NCBI RefSeq assembly: GCF_900168065.1
Contig: NZ_FUZZ01000001.1
Span: forward strand, 1,116,001-1,180,000
Length of the DNA: 64,000 nucleotides
Reading direction: 5' to 3'
Origin: Chitinophaga ginsengisegetis
GTDB taxonomy: Bacteria > Bacteroidota > Bacteroidia > Chitinophagales > Chitinophagaceae
The notes below the pieces were generated by a model. It had not been told where the DNA came from and did not search any database. It saw nothing but the letters and a program-made list of their open reading frames with translations. The position numbers and the translations under genes were made by a program. This document shows, one piece after another, positions 42,841 to 51,249 of the stretch (the stretch's first letter is position 1; each line of letters starts with the position of its first letter).

Positions 42841-45702
42841 ATGGCTGTATTAAAACATCTGTTAACAGGCATACTGATGTGTTGGGCTATGCAAACGCAG
42901 GCGCAGATCTTAAAACAGAAGAATAATGCAGAGGCCCTGTATAACCAGGCCGTTCAGGAAACCAAACTGCAGCACTATGATAAAGCAATCAGCTTATCGC
43001 ACCAGGCGCTGAAAGCCCAGCCTGATTTTATTGATCAGCAGTTGTTGCTGGCGCGTTTATACATGCTCACCAAACAATATGACCTGTCCAGGAAATACAC
43101 CAAAGAAGTACTTGCGAAAAATCCGCGTTACCGCGACGCTTATTACTATGCCATCAACGTAGAACTGACCACCGGCAAATATGCAGAAGCAGAATGTTAT
43201 GTAGATGAAGCCCTGGCTTATTTTCCCGGCAGCCGGGAATTTATGCTGAAGAAGCTGGGCATCCTGGATCTGCAGCACAAAGTATATCGTGGCAATGAAC
43301 TCGCCGAAACCATCCTGAACAAATATCCTGAAGATACCACGGTGCGCAATGCCTATATAGAACACCACCTCCAAAGCGGCAAGTATTACCAGCAATTAGG
43401 CAACAGCGGCATGGCGCGTCAGAGTTACGACCGGGTACTGCTTGTAGACCCACGCAACCGCGAGGCGCGCGAAGCCAACCTGGGCGTGGCTTTGAAGGGA
43501 GGTAATTACCAGTCGGCCCTTGAACAGGTGAATGATGAACTCTCCGCACATCCCGGCAGCTACGATCTGCTGATGCGGAAGCTAGGTATACTGGAAGACA
43601 TGCACGCCTATACAGAAGCGCTGAGTACCTTGCAGGAAATACAACGCCGGTATCCCGGAGATGCCAAAGCGCATACCCTGGAAACGTCCCTGCGCATGGA
43701 AGCCGCTACTTACTATGCCAACATGGACCCCTATACGCTGTATGGAAGTGTACTGGAAAAAAATCCAGGCAACCGGGAAGCACTGGATAAACTCATTGGT
43801 TACAGTATGGCCCGTGGCGCCTACCAGGAAGCGCTGGCGTGGATTAACCGGGGACTGAAAGCCCACCCCAACGACAGCCGCCTGCTGACGTTAAAGATGG
43901 ATGTGCTGGAAGGCGACCGTAAGTATGGCAGCGCCGCCGCATTGGCCATGATACTGTATCAGCGCGCACCCAACCCGGCGCTTAAAGAAAGACTGGTACA
44001 GCTGCAAACCGCCACCGGGCGGGAATACCTCGCGCAGCAGCAATACGACCTGGCCCTGGCTTCCTTTGAATCCGCCCGACAGGTGAGTCCTGGTGATTCT
44101 ACGGTGCTGCAACTGCTCGCCAATACCTACATCTCCCAAAAAAATACTTCCGCTGCATTAAAAGTACTGGACCAGGCACTCACCTATTACCCGGCCAACG
44201 AATCTTTTCTCCTGAAAAAATCCGGTGTGCTGGCAGATGCCGGCAGGTATGAAGAAGCTGCTGCCATAGCAGGTGAACTGGCTGCACGCTATCCTTCCGA
44301 TGAACGCTTCAGTAATAACTTTGCCGACATGCGTTTAACCGCCGGCCGTAATTTAATGCGTGCAGAAGAATATGATCTCGCCAAACAACAGTTTGAGCAG
44401 GTGCTGGCAGTAGTGCCCTCCAACCAGGAGGCGCTTGAGTATATGATCAACATGCAAAGCGCCACCGGCAAGCCCGACAGCGCCCTGTACTTTGCGGATA
44501 AAGCGCTGACTTATTATCCCGGCAACCGCGACTTCCTGCTGAAAAAAGCATCCGTACTGCAGGATATGCACGCATATAATGAATCTGCAGCCATTACCGG
44601 CGACCTGATGAACCGGTACCCTTATACGATCAAATACAAAAATGCGTATCTCACCAGCCTGATGTCGGCCGGTACGGATTACCAGCGTAATCAGCAACCC
44701 GATAGCGCCCTGGCCATGTTTAACCAGGTGCTGGCCCTGCGCCCGAAAGATTCAATGGCACTGTTATACAGTATCAATATCCTCAATGGCCGGCAACGTT
44801 ACGACAGCGCCCTGGCCTACTCCGCACAGGGAATAAAATACTACCCGGATAATGAAACCTTTTTAATGAAACGGGCCATCACCCTGGAGAATAAAAAAGA
44901 CTTCGCCGCCGCCGCACTGGTGGCCGATTCGGTGGTAAAGCTGCAGCCAACTGCTGTAAATACCGATTACCGGGATTACCTCCAGAGTAAAACACTGAAG
45001 AATCAGTTTGGGCTGTACTACCTCAATTCCAGCTATGATTACATGTCTGATAAATACAACATCGCTACCATCGAATACCGGCACTATATAAAGCGCGGCT
45101 CATATGCTGTGCAACTGAACTATGCAGGCAGGAAAACCGGTAACGGCTTACAGGGACTGGCAGAAATGTATTACACGCACACGCCTAAACTGTATTCCTA
45201 TGGTATGCTGGCTTACTCCAATAAAACTGTATTCCCTCAACTGCGGGCGGCATACTCGATCTTCAAAACCTTTAAGAAAGATATAGAAGTGGAGCTGGGC
45301 GGCCGTTACCTGAACCTGGACAGTACCAACAGTTTTTCCGGCGTGGTTTCTGTAGCAAAGCCCTTCGGTGATTTCTGGGTAAACCTGCGGGGATACGCCA
45401 TCAGCGAATCTTCTGATTTTTATACGTCCTTTAATCTTACCACCCGTTACTTCATGAACCGGCGGCAGGACTATCTGCAGGTGGTAGCAGGATTGGGTAC
45501 TTCGCCGGACGACAGGAGCCGGCTGATTAACTTCCCTAATCTTTCCGGCTTGCTGACGCATAGCATTGGCGCAGGTTACCAGAAAGTGATCCGGTACCGG
45601 ACCACACTCGGACTTTTCGGCACCTGGATTAACCAGAAGATCAGCGACACCGGGTACCAGAACCAGTACGATATTTATGTAACGCTTCAGCGGAAATTTT
45701 AA
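42841..45702 (+). CDS. TPR - YaiO-type outer-membrane barrel, probable polysaccharide exporter
   Basis: Exported 953-residue protein; signal peptide about 1-22 (WAMQTQAQ). Residues about 30-715 are some 18-20 tetratricopeptide repeats, many with the phrase DxALxxYPG or YDxALxxxxQxL and a repeated RNREALD/NQEAL core. The end (about 719-953) is a YaiO-family outer-membrane beta-barrel finishing in aromatic-rich strands and a terminal Phe (YVTLQRKF). This is the order found in PgaA and other synthase-dependent exporters, where periplasmic TPRs guide the polymer to a barrel. The ATG is preferred over a TTG 36 bases upstream that overlaps the synthase gene and precedes the signal peptide. Confidence 0.88.
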   Translation: MAVLKHLLTGILMCWAMQTQAQILKQKNNAEALYNQAVQETKLQHYDKAISLSHQALKAQPDFIDQQLLLARLYMLTKQYDLSRKYTKEVLAKNPRYRDAYYYAINVELTTGKYAEAECYVDEALAYFPGSREFMLKKLGILDLQHKVYRGNELAETILNKYPEDTTVRNAYIEHHLQSGKYYQQLGNSGMARQSYDRVLLVDPRNREAREANLGVALKGGNYQSALEQVNDELSAHPGSYDLLMRKLGILEDMHAYTEALSTLQEIQRRYPGDAKAHTLETSLRMEAATYYANMDPYTLYGSVLEKNPGNREALDKLIGYSMARGAYQEALAWINRGLKAHPNDSRLLTLKMDVLEGDRKYGSAAALAMILYQRAPNPALKERLVQLQTATGREYLAQQQYDLALASFESARQVSPGDSTVLQLLANTYISQKNTSAALKVLDQALTYYPANESFLLKKSGVLADAGRYEEAAAIAGELAARYPSDERFSNNFADMRLTAGRNLMRAEEYDLAKQQFEQVLAVVPSNQEALEYMINMQSATGKPDSALYFADKALTYYPGNRDFLLKKASVLQDMHAYNESAAITGDLMNRYPYTIKYKNAYLTSLMSAGTDYQRNQQPDSALAMFNQVLALRPKDSMALLYSINILNGRQRYDSALAYSAQGIKYYPDNETFLMKRAITLENKKDFAAAALVADSVVKLQPTAVNTDYRDYLQSKTLKNQFGLYYLNSSYDYMSDKYNIATIEYRHYIKRGSYAVQLNYAGRKTGNGLQGLAEMYYTHTPKLYSYGMLAYSNKTVFPQLRAAYSIFKTFKKDIEVELGGRYLNLDSTNSFSGVVSVAKPFGDFWVNLRGYAISESSDFYTSFNLTTRYFMNRRQDYLQVVAGLGTSPDDRSRLINFPNLSGLLTHSIGAGYQKVIRYRTTLGLFGTWINQKISDTGYQNQYDIYVTLQRKF

Positions 45703-45712
45703 CGGAACTACA

Positions 45713-47950
45713 ATGTGCAGAATTATGAACAGCCTTTTGTTAATGATCACTACGTTGTTATACAGCGCCTGTCAGCCTTCGGCAGAAGAGATTACGCTGG
45801 TACGGCAGGGACGCAGCGAATATGTGATTGTGCTGCCGGAGCAGGCCACCAAAGCAGAAAGCAAAGCGGCGGGTATTTTCCGGGATTATATTCAACGCAT
45901 TTCCGGGGCTGCATTACCGGTGATAACAGAACTACAATACAAAGACCAACCCGCAGTGTTTATTGGCAACACCAGTCATAGTGCAGGTCCGGCTGAAATT
46001 CACGGAGAAGGTTATTTCGCCGGCAGTAAAAACAAACAGCTCTTTATCCGTGGCGGCAGCGGCCAGGGAGTGGTATATGGCGTATATTATACGTTACAAA
46101 CGTATATGGGTTGCCGTAAGGATGCTGCCGGTCCTGCCGTGATCCCAACGGTGAAGGATATACGTTTGAACGGCGCGATCTCCGATTTGCGGGAGCCTGC
46201 ATTTCTTTACCGGGAAAGCTACTACCCTCCTTCTATGGATGCCGAATACCTCGCCTGGCATGGATTGCACCGGTTTGAAGACCTGTGGGGAATATGGGGA
46301 CATTCCTTCTTCAAAATCCTTCCGCCGGATACTTATTTCAAAGAGCATCCCGAATATTATTCAATGGTAAACGGCAAAAGGCAGCCGTTGCAGCTATGCT
46401 TAAGTAATGAAAACGTATATACTTTAACGGTAGAGTGGTTTAAAAAAGCCATTGCCGATAACCCGGATGCCATGTACTGGTCCATTGCCCCGCAGGATGG
46501 CGGCGGTGGCTGTACCTGCGATTTGTGCCGCAAGGCAGATGCAGAAGAAGGCGGTCCGCAGGGTTCACTGATCCGTTTTGTAAACCGGGTGGCCAAACAA
46601 TTCCCGGACCAGCACTTTACCACACTGGCATATGGCTACACTGCAAAGGCCCCGCTGAAAACAAAACCGGGCGCCAATGTATTCATAATGCTGAGCACTA
46701 TCGACGCGTTCCGGCAGGAACCATTGGCGCAGGCCTCTTCCGCAGCTGGCTTCCGCAAAAACCTGGAAGGCTGGGAAGCTACTACTGGTAACCTTTTCAT
46801 CTGGGACTATACCACGCAGTTTACCAATTACCTGAATCCATTTCCCGACTATGGTAACCTCCAATCCAACCTGCAGTATTTTGCCACACATCATGTGAAG
46901 GGCGTGTTTTCCCAGGGCAGCGGCGAAACTTATGGTGATATGGCCGAATACAACAGCTACGTACAGGCGGCACTGTTATGGCAACCGGATGCTGACATCA
47001 AAAAGATCACCAGCGACTTTTTAAAGGGCTACTACGGTCCTGCTGCCCCGGCGATGGGCCAATACCTCGATGCGCTCACCAATGCCGTTAAAAGCACCCG
47101 TGCAGTGCTGGATATTTATGGCAACCCCATCTACTCATCACATGATTATTTATCGCCCGTACAAACAGACCTGTACTCTGGTTTCCTGGATAAGGCCGAA
47201 GCAGCAGCCGGTAACAACCCGCTTTATCTCCGCCGGGTGTATAATACCCGGTTGTTCCTGGAATACGCAGTGTTGCAGCAATCCCGCTTTTATGGCACCG
47301 ACAAATATGGCTACCTCCAGCCGGACGGCACGGTAAATCCGCGGTGGCCGCAGCGTGTACAGAAGTTTGTAGCGCAGTGTAAAACCGCCGGTGTGCAGGA
47401 ACTTGCAGAAGGAGGATTATCACCGGATGCATATGCACAGGAATGGCAGGAACTGTTTTCCCGCAAATGGGTAAAGAGCCTTGCATTGGGTGCAGCGGTT
47501 ACTCTCGTAAACCCCTACACCCCGGAGTATACGCCTAAAAAGGAACGTACGCTCACCGACGGGTTAACCGGTGGCAACGACTTCAGTTACAACTGGCTCT
47601 TTACTTATGGCAAGGATATGATTGCCACTATTGATATGGGCAGCAGTAAAACTATCCGCCAGATCCAAATGAATTTTTTACAGGACGCGCGGCATTATAT
47701 TTTCAATCCTACACAAGTGTTGGTAGAAACATCCGTGGATGGAACTCACTTTAACTCAGCCGGCGTGAAGGACATTCCTGTTCCGGAAGAAGATTACGCG
47801 GTGCGGATTAACCCTTATACTTTCCCTGTTTCCGGGACGGCTGCCAGGTACATCCGGATTACCGCCAGGTGCCCTGTTACGCTTCCTGATTGGCGCCTGG
47901 TTGAGGGAAAGAAGGCTGCGCTTTGTTGCGACGAGGTAATGGTGGAGTAA
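45713..47950 (+). CDS. DUF4838 glycosidase-like lipoprotein with C-terminal F5/8-type module
   Basis: A 745-residue lipoprotein (lipobox LYSAC, Cys 20; a start four codons later is also possible). Residues about 25-135 resemble the N-terminal domain of alpha-glucuronidases and hexosaminidases (VFIGNTSHSAG, GGSGQGVVYGVYYTLQTYMG). Then comes DUF4838 (about 195-470) with the cysteine cluster GGGCTCDLCRKAD and the HWFKKAI-like helices of a TIM barrel. The end (about 610-740) is a discoidin-like beta-sandwich (TDGLTGG, IDMGSSKTIRQIQMN). It lies 10 bases after the exporter gene. By analogy with hydrolases in cellulose and PNAG operons I infer trimming of the exported polymer; activity on it is unproven. 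Confidence 0.78.
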   Translation: MCRIMNSLLLMITTLLYSACQPSAEEITLVRQGRSEYVIVLPEQATKAESKAAGIFRDYIQRISGAALPVITELQYKDQPAVFIGNTSHSAGPAEIHGEGYFAGSKNKQLFIRGGSGQGVVYGVYYTLQTYMGCRKDAAGPAVIPTVKDIRLNGAISDLREPAFLYRESYYPPSMDAEYLAWHGLHRFEDLWGIWGHSFFKILPPDTYFKEHPEYYSMVNGKRQPLQLCLSNENVYTLTVEWFKKAIADNPDAMYWSIAPQDGGGGCTCDLCRKADAEEGGPQGSLIRFVNRVAKQFPDQHFTTLAYGYTAKAPLKTKPGANVFIMLSTIDAFRQEPLAQASSAAGFRKNLEGWEATTGNLFIWDYTTQFTNYLNPFPDYGNLQSNLQYFATHHVKGVFSQGSGETYGDMAEYNSYVQAALLWQPDADIKKITSDFLKGYYGPAAPAMGQYLDALTNAVKSTRAVLDIYGNPIYSSHDYLSPVQTDLYSGFLDKAEAAAGNNPLYLRRVYNTRLFLEYAVLQQSRFYGTDKYGYLQPDGTVNPRWPQRVQKFVAQCKTAGVQELAEGGLSPDAYAQEWQELFSRKWVKSLALGAAVTLVNPYTPEYTPKKERTLTDGLTGGNDFSYNWLFTYGKDMIATIDMGSSKTIRQIQMNFLQDARHYIFNPTQVLVETSVDGTHFNSAGVKDIPVPEEDYAVRINPYTFPVSGTAARYIRITARCPVTLPDWRLVEGKKAALCCDEVMVE

Positions 47951-47985
47951 ACCCTACCCTCAAAATCCCTTCTTCCAAAAATAAA

Positions 47986-48016
47986 TTTGGAAAATAAACA
48001 CTGTTCAGTATATTTG
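47986..48016 (+). promoter_or_regulatory. tetR promoter with the operator between its boxes
   Basis: TTTG (47986-47989) and TATATTTG (48009-48016) are exactly 19 bases apart, a textbook Bacteroidota promoter. The 18-base operator copy 1 (47996-48013) fills the spacer and enters the -7 box, so binding would block RNA polymerase. Confidence 0.8.
47996..48013 (+). promoter_or_regulatory. TetR operator copy 1
   Basis: AAACACTGTTCAGTATAT with core ACTG-TT-CAGT, a 4+2+4 inverted repeat. It is identical in all 18 bases to copy 2. Confidence 0.75.
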
Positions 48017-48034
48017 CACTGTAAACAATTCAAC

Positions 48035-48652
48035 GTGGGCATAATAGAAAGAAAAGAACGTGAAAAGGCTGAGATGCGCAGGCGTATTGTAGACGTAGCT
48101 ATTAAAATGTTTGTGGAGGACGGATACGAGAAAGTATCGATCCGCAATATTGCTGACAAAATAGAATACAGTCCTGCAACTATTTACCTTTATTACAAAG
48201 ATAAAGATCAGCTGTTATACGATGTACAAACGGAGGCGTTTGCGACCCTGGCAACAGAGTTCCTGCAAAAAGTGAATAGCCGCGATCCGTTCAAAAGGCT
48301 GGAGCAGCTTGCGCATGCCTATCTGGAGTTTTCAAGGAATCATCCGGAGTTATATGACCTGATGTTTATCATCAAGGCGCCTATGAATGCGGTGATGGAT
48401 GAAGAAAAGTGGAAGAATGGAGATCCTGCCTACGATGCTTTATATAACCTGATGCAGGAATGTATCGACAAAAAATTAGTGAAGTTTAAAAATGCAACTG
48501 TCGGTACGCTGTCGGTATGGTCCTTTGCACATGGATTTATAAGCCTGAACCTGCGGGGAAGATGTGTTAAAGTCTCAGGTGTATCTGATGAAGATATGCC
48601 GGCAGTGATGGACGAAGCCATCAAAGAATACCTGCGGATGATTAAAGCATAG
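48035..48652 (+). CDS. TetR/AcrR-family repressor of the efflux operon
   Basis: Cytoplasmic 205-residue regulator. The helix-turn-helix (about 12-60) reads IVDVAIKMFVEDGYEKVSIR then NIADKIEYSPATIYLYYKDK; the ligand domain has NHPELYDLMFIIKAPM and a tryptophan-containing helix as in the WHG group. The start is GTG, 12-14 bases after the predicted transcription start; an upstream TTG would place the start before the promoter's -7 box. It very likely represses itself and the downstream TolC/adaptor/RND genes through the shared operator and responds to a toxic hydrophobic compound. A strong terminator separates it from the pump genes. Confidence 0.9.
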   Translation: MGIIERKEREKAEMRRRIVDVAIKMFVEDGYEKVSIRNIADKIEYSPATIYLYYKDKDQLLYDVQTEAFATLATEFLQKVNSRDPFKRLEQLAHAYLEFSRNHPELYDLMFIIKAPMNAVMDEEKWKNGDPAYDALYNLMQECIDKKLVKFKNATVGTLSVWSFAHGFISLNLRGRCVKVSGVSDEDMPAVMDEAIKEYLRMIKA

Positions 48653-48694
48653 TATTGCTTTGTGAAGATGAAATGTAACCGGAAAATATACACT

Positions 48695-48718
48695 AAAAAG
48701 CCGCTACGGCTTTTTTTT
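48695..48718 (+). terminator. Terminator of the tetR gene
   Basis: A 9-bp stem AAAAAGCCG / CGGCTTTTT with loop CTA is followed by eight T in all (48711-48718), 43 bases after the tetR stop. Confidence 0.85.
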
Positions 48719-48730
48719 CAACCCTCTATT

Positions 48731-48748
48731 AAACACTGTTCAGTATAT
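48731..48748 (+). promoter_or_regulatory. TetR operator copy 2
   Basis: AAACACTGTTCAGTATAT again, 18 of 18 identical to copy 1. It lies 12 bases after the tetR terminator and 66 bases before the tolC-like start. No TAnnTTTG box follows it. Confidence 0.75.
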
Positions 48749-48764
48749 CAACAACGATTAACAA

Positions 48765-48789
48765 AAAGCCTTGCAGGCTTTATTTTTTT
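48765..48789 (+). terminator. Terminator-like hairpin in the efflux operon leader
   Basis: AAAGCCT (48765-48771) pairs with AGGCTTT (48775-48781) over the loop TGC, then A and seven T. It lies between operator copies 2 and 3, in front of the tolC-like gene, so it would attenuate any transcript that starts at copy 2. Confidence 0.65.
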
Positions 48790-48799
48790 CGGCTTCAAT

Positions 48800-48817
48800 A
48801 AACACCGTTCATTATGT
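48800..48817 (+). promoter_or_regulatory. TetR operator copy 3, over the tolC start codon
   Basis: AAACACCGTTCATTATGT matches copies 1 and 2 in 15 of 18 positions and includes the ATG at 48814. The inverted-repeat core is weaker here. Confidence 0.5.
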
Positions 48818-50181
48818 ACACATCAATCACAAAAGGGGCATTGTTAATAATCCTGCTCACAGCGGGTTTCAGCTCCTCTGCACAAAGTTCTGTGCTGGAT
48901 CAATACATACAATCCGCCTTCAGCAACAATAAAGGACTAAAAGATCAAAACTTTCAGCTCACTAAATCAATGCTCGCTTTGCAGGAAGCGAAAAGCCTTT
49001 TTGGACCGAATGTATCGGTACTGGGCAGCTACACCAAATCGGCAGGAGGCCGTACCATCGACTTTCCCATCGGGGACATTATGAACCCGGTGTACAATAG
49101 CCTGAACCAGCTGACCAACAGCCACGATTTTAAAAACATCGACAACGTATCCGTACAGCTGAACCCCGACAACTTTTACGATGCAAAGGTGAGAGCCAGT
49201 TTGCCGCTGATCAATGCGGAGATCTATTACAACCAGAAGATCCGGAGAGAACAGATTACACAGCAACAGGCAGCCCTGAATGTATACAAGCGGGAACTGG
49301 TGCGCGATATTAAATCGGCTTATTACCAATACTACCAGGCCGCACAGGCAGTAGCCATCTACAATAACGCCCTGTCGCTCATCAATGAAAACATCCGCAT
49401 CAATGAAAGCATGGTGCGTAATGGTATACGTAACAATACCGCCCTGTACCGCGCACAAACAGAGAAACAAAAAACGGATGCCGATATCAACAAAGCCATT
49501 AATGCGCGGCAGAACTCCAAAGCCTATTTCAACTTCCTGCTGAACCGCGCACTCGATGAAAACATTACGCTCGACAGCACCCTTCTTCAAGTGCCGGCAC
49601 AGCTGCCCGGTAAAGATATCAACGGCCGCGAAGAACTGGCACAATACAAAAGTGCGGCTAACGTATACCGCTTAAACGAACAACTCCAACGCTCCTACCT
49701 GGTGCCAAAGCTCAGTACCTTCATTGACCTCGGCTCACAGGGCACAGGCGCGCGTTTCGATAAAGATACCCGCTACTACCTGTTTGGTGTAAACCTGGAA
49801 TGGAACCTGTTCGCCTCCCATAAATACAAATACAAAATTAAACAGGCCGCTAACGAAGTAGCCACCATCACCAACGCTGCCGACCAAACAACCGACCAGC
49901 TACGGTTACAGCTATACGAAGCTGTCAACAATTACCAGACCGCCCTGCTGAATTTCAAAACTGCCCAAAGCCAGCTATCGTTTGCGGAAAGATATTACCG
50001 GGACCAGATGAAAGTATATAAAGAAGGACAACTGCTGTATATAGAACTGCTCGACGCACAAAACCAGCTTACACAGGCCCAGCTGCAAACTACCGTAACA
50101 CAGGCTGCTGTGCAAACGGCCTACGCATCGGTAGAACGTGCACAGGCATCTTACGATATTAACAACAATTACAACAACTAA
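48814..50181 (+). CDS. TolC-family outer-membrane efflux protein
   Basis: Outer-membrane channel of 455 residues with a signal peptide (about 1-23, GFSSSAQS). Two long helical hairpins are visible (about 25-215 and 240-450) with heptad-rich segments such as VKAAYYQY-like IKSAYYQYYQAAQAVAIYNN, and LYEAVNNYQTALLNFKTAQS near the end, followed by LLDAQNQLTQAQLQ, the usual TolC signature. It forms the exit duct of the tripartite pump encoded with it. First gene of the pump operon, starting inside operator copy 3. Confidence 0.93.
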   Translation: MYTSITKGALLIILLTAGFSSSAQSSVLDQYIQSAFSNNKGLKDQNFQLTKSMLALQEAKSLFGPNVSVLGSYTKSAGGRTIDFPIGDIMNPVYNSLNQLTNSHDFKNIDNVSVQLNPDNFYDAKVRASLPLINAEIYYNQKIRREQITQQQAALNVYKRELVRDIKSAYYQYYQAAQAVAIYNNALSLINENIRINESMVRNGIRNNTALYRAQTEKQKTDADINKAINARQNSKAYFNFLLNRALDENITLDSTLLQVPAQLPGKDINGREELAQYKSAANVYRLNEQLQRSYLVPKLSTFIDLGSQGTGARFDKDTRYYLFGVNLEWNLFASHKYKYKIKQAANEVATITNAADQTTDQLRLQLYEAVNNYQTALLNFKTAQSQLSFAERYYRDQMKVYKEGQLLYIELLDAQNQLTQAQLQTTVTQAAVQTAYASVERAQASYDINNNYNN

Positions 50182-50194
50182 TAAACTCACACCC

Positions 50195-51238
50195 ATGAAA
50201 AATACATTGCTCCTGCTGCCCTTCTCCCTGTTGCTGTTTTCCTGCGGCAGCAAACCGGCAGCTACCACCACCGTTTCCGATACCATCCCGGTGAAGATCA
50301 TGCCGCTGGAAAAACAGGGAACCGCCGTTACGATCAATGCTTCCGGGCAATTTACCACCGACGATGAAGTATATCTTTCTTTCAAAACCAACGGTATCAT
50401 CAGCAATATCCTGGTTAAGGAAGGTGATAAAGTACATAAGGGACAATTACTGGCAACACTCAATCTCACAGAAATAAATGCGCAGGTGCAAAAAGACCAG
50501 CTGGCCTTTGAAAAAGCCCAGCGCGATTACCAGCGTATTGTACGGTTGCATAACGACAGCGTAGCCACACAGGAACAGCTGGAAAACAGCAAAACCACTA
50601 TGGACCAGGCAAGGCAGCAACTGAGCACTACCCAGTTTAACCGCAGCTTCTCTGCTATTCACGCCACACAGGATGGGTATGTATTGCATAAACTGGTGAG
50701 CAGCGGACAAATGGTGAATGCAGGCACACCGGTATTACAAACCAATGGCGCCAGCAGCTCGCACTGGTTACTTCGTGTAGGCGTAAGCGATAGGGAATGG
50801 GCGCAGGTAAAAAACGGCGACAAAGCCAGCATTGAAATATCCGGCATCCCCGGCGATTCACTCACTGGAACGGTTACACGTAAATCTGAAGGCATTGATG
50901 CACAAAGCGGCACCTTCCTCATTGATGTACAACTCACCGGCAACAAGCCCGCCGCTATCGCGGCCGGCATGTTTGGCCGCTGTCATATTCATGCCGGCGC
51001 AGTTTCCGGCAGCACGGCATGGAGCATTCCATACGCCTCTCTCCTGGATGGTAACGGCAGCAGCGGTTTCGTATTTGTAACCAACGACAATAAAACCGCG
51101 CAGAAAATACCCGTTACCATCGCAGGTATGGAAAAAGAAAATGTACTCATCAGCACCGGCATGGAACAGGCGAAGGCACTCATTATTTCCGGCAGTGCCT
51201 ATCTGAAGGATCAATCACCTATCCGTATCATCCAATAA
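50195..51238 (+). CDS. RND efflux periplasmic adaptor lipoprotein
   Basis: Membrane-fusion protein of 347 residues tethered to the inner membrane through lipobox LLFSC (C17). It shows the biotinyl-lipoyl half-motifs (ILVKEGDKVHKGQLLATLN at about 69-87, and FSAIHATQDGYVLHKLVSSG later), a short helical hairpin between them (about 90-145), a beta-barrel domain (VKNGDKASIEISGIPGD) and a membrane-proximal domain. It links the RND pump to the TolC channel. The ATG is 13 bases after the TolC stop; an earlier in-frame ATG lies inside the preceding gene and before the signal peptide. Confidence 0.93.
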   Translation: MKNTLLLLPFSLLLFSCGSKPAATTTVSDTIPVKIMPLEKQGTAVTINASGQFTTDDEVYLSFKTNGIISNILVKEGDKVHKGQLLATLNLTEINAQVQKDQLAFEKAQRDYQRIVRLHNDSVATQEQLENSKTTMDQARQQLSTTQFNRSFSAIHATQDGYVLHKLVSSGQMVNAGTPVLQTNGASSSHWLLRVGVSDREWAQVKNGDKASIEISGIPGDSLTGTVTRKSEGIDAQSGTFLIDVQLTGNKPAAIAAGMFGRCHIHAGAVSGSTAWSIPYASLLDGNGSSGFVFVTNDNKTAQKIPVTIAGMEKENVLISTGMEQAKALIISGSAYLKDQSPIRIIQ

Positions 51239-51249
51239 CTATTACGATC

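Noticed and set aside
47987-48034. Earlier TTG start for the TetR gene
   Set aside because: It lies upstream of the -7 box and inside the operator; GTG at 48035 fits the promoter and family length.
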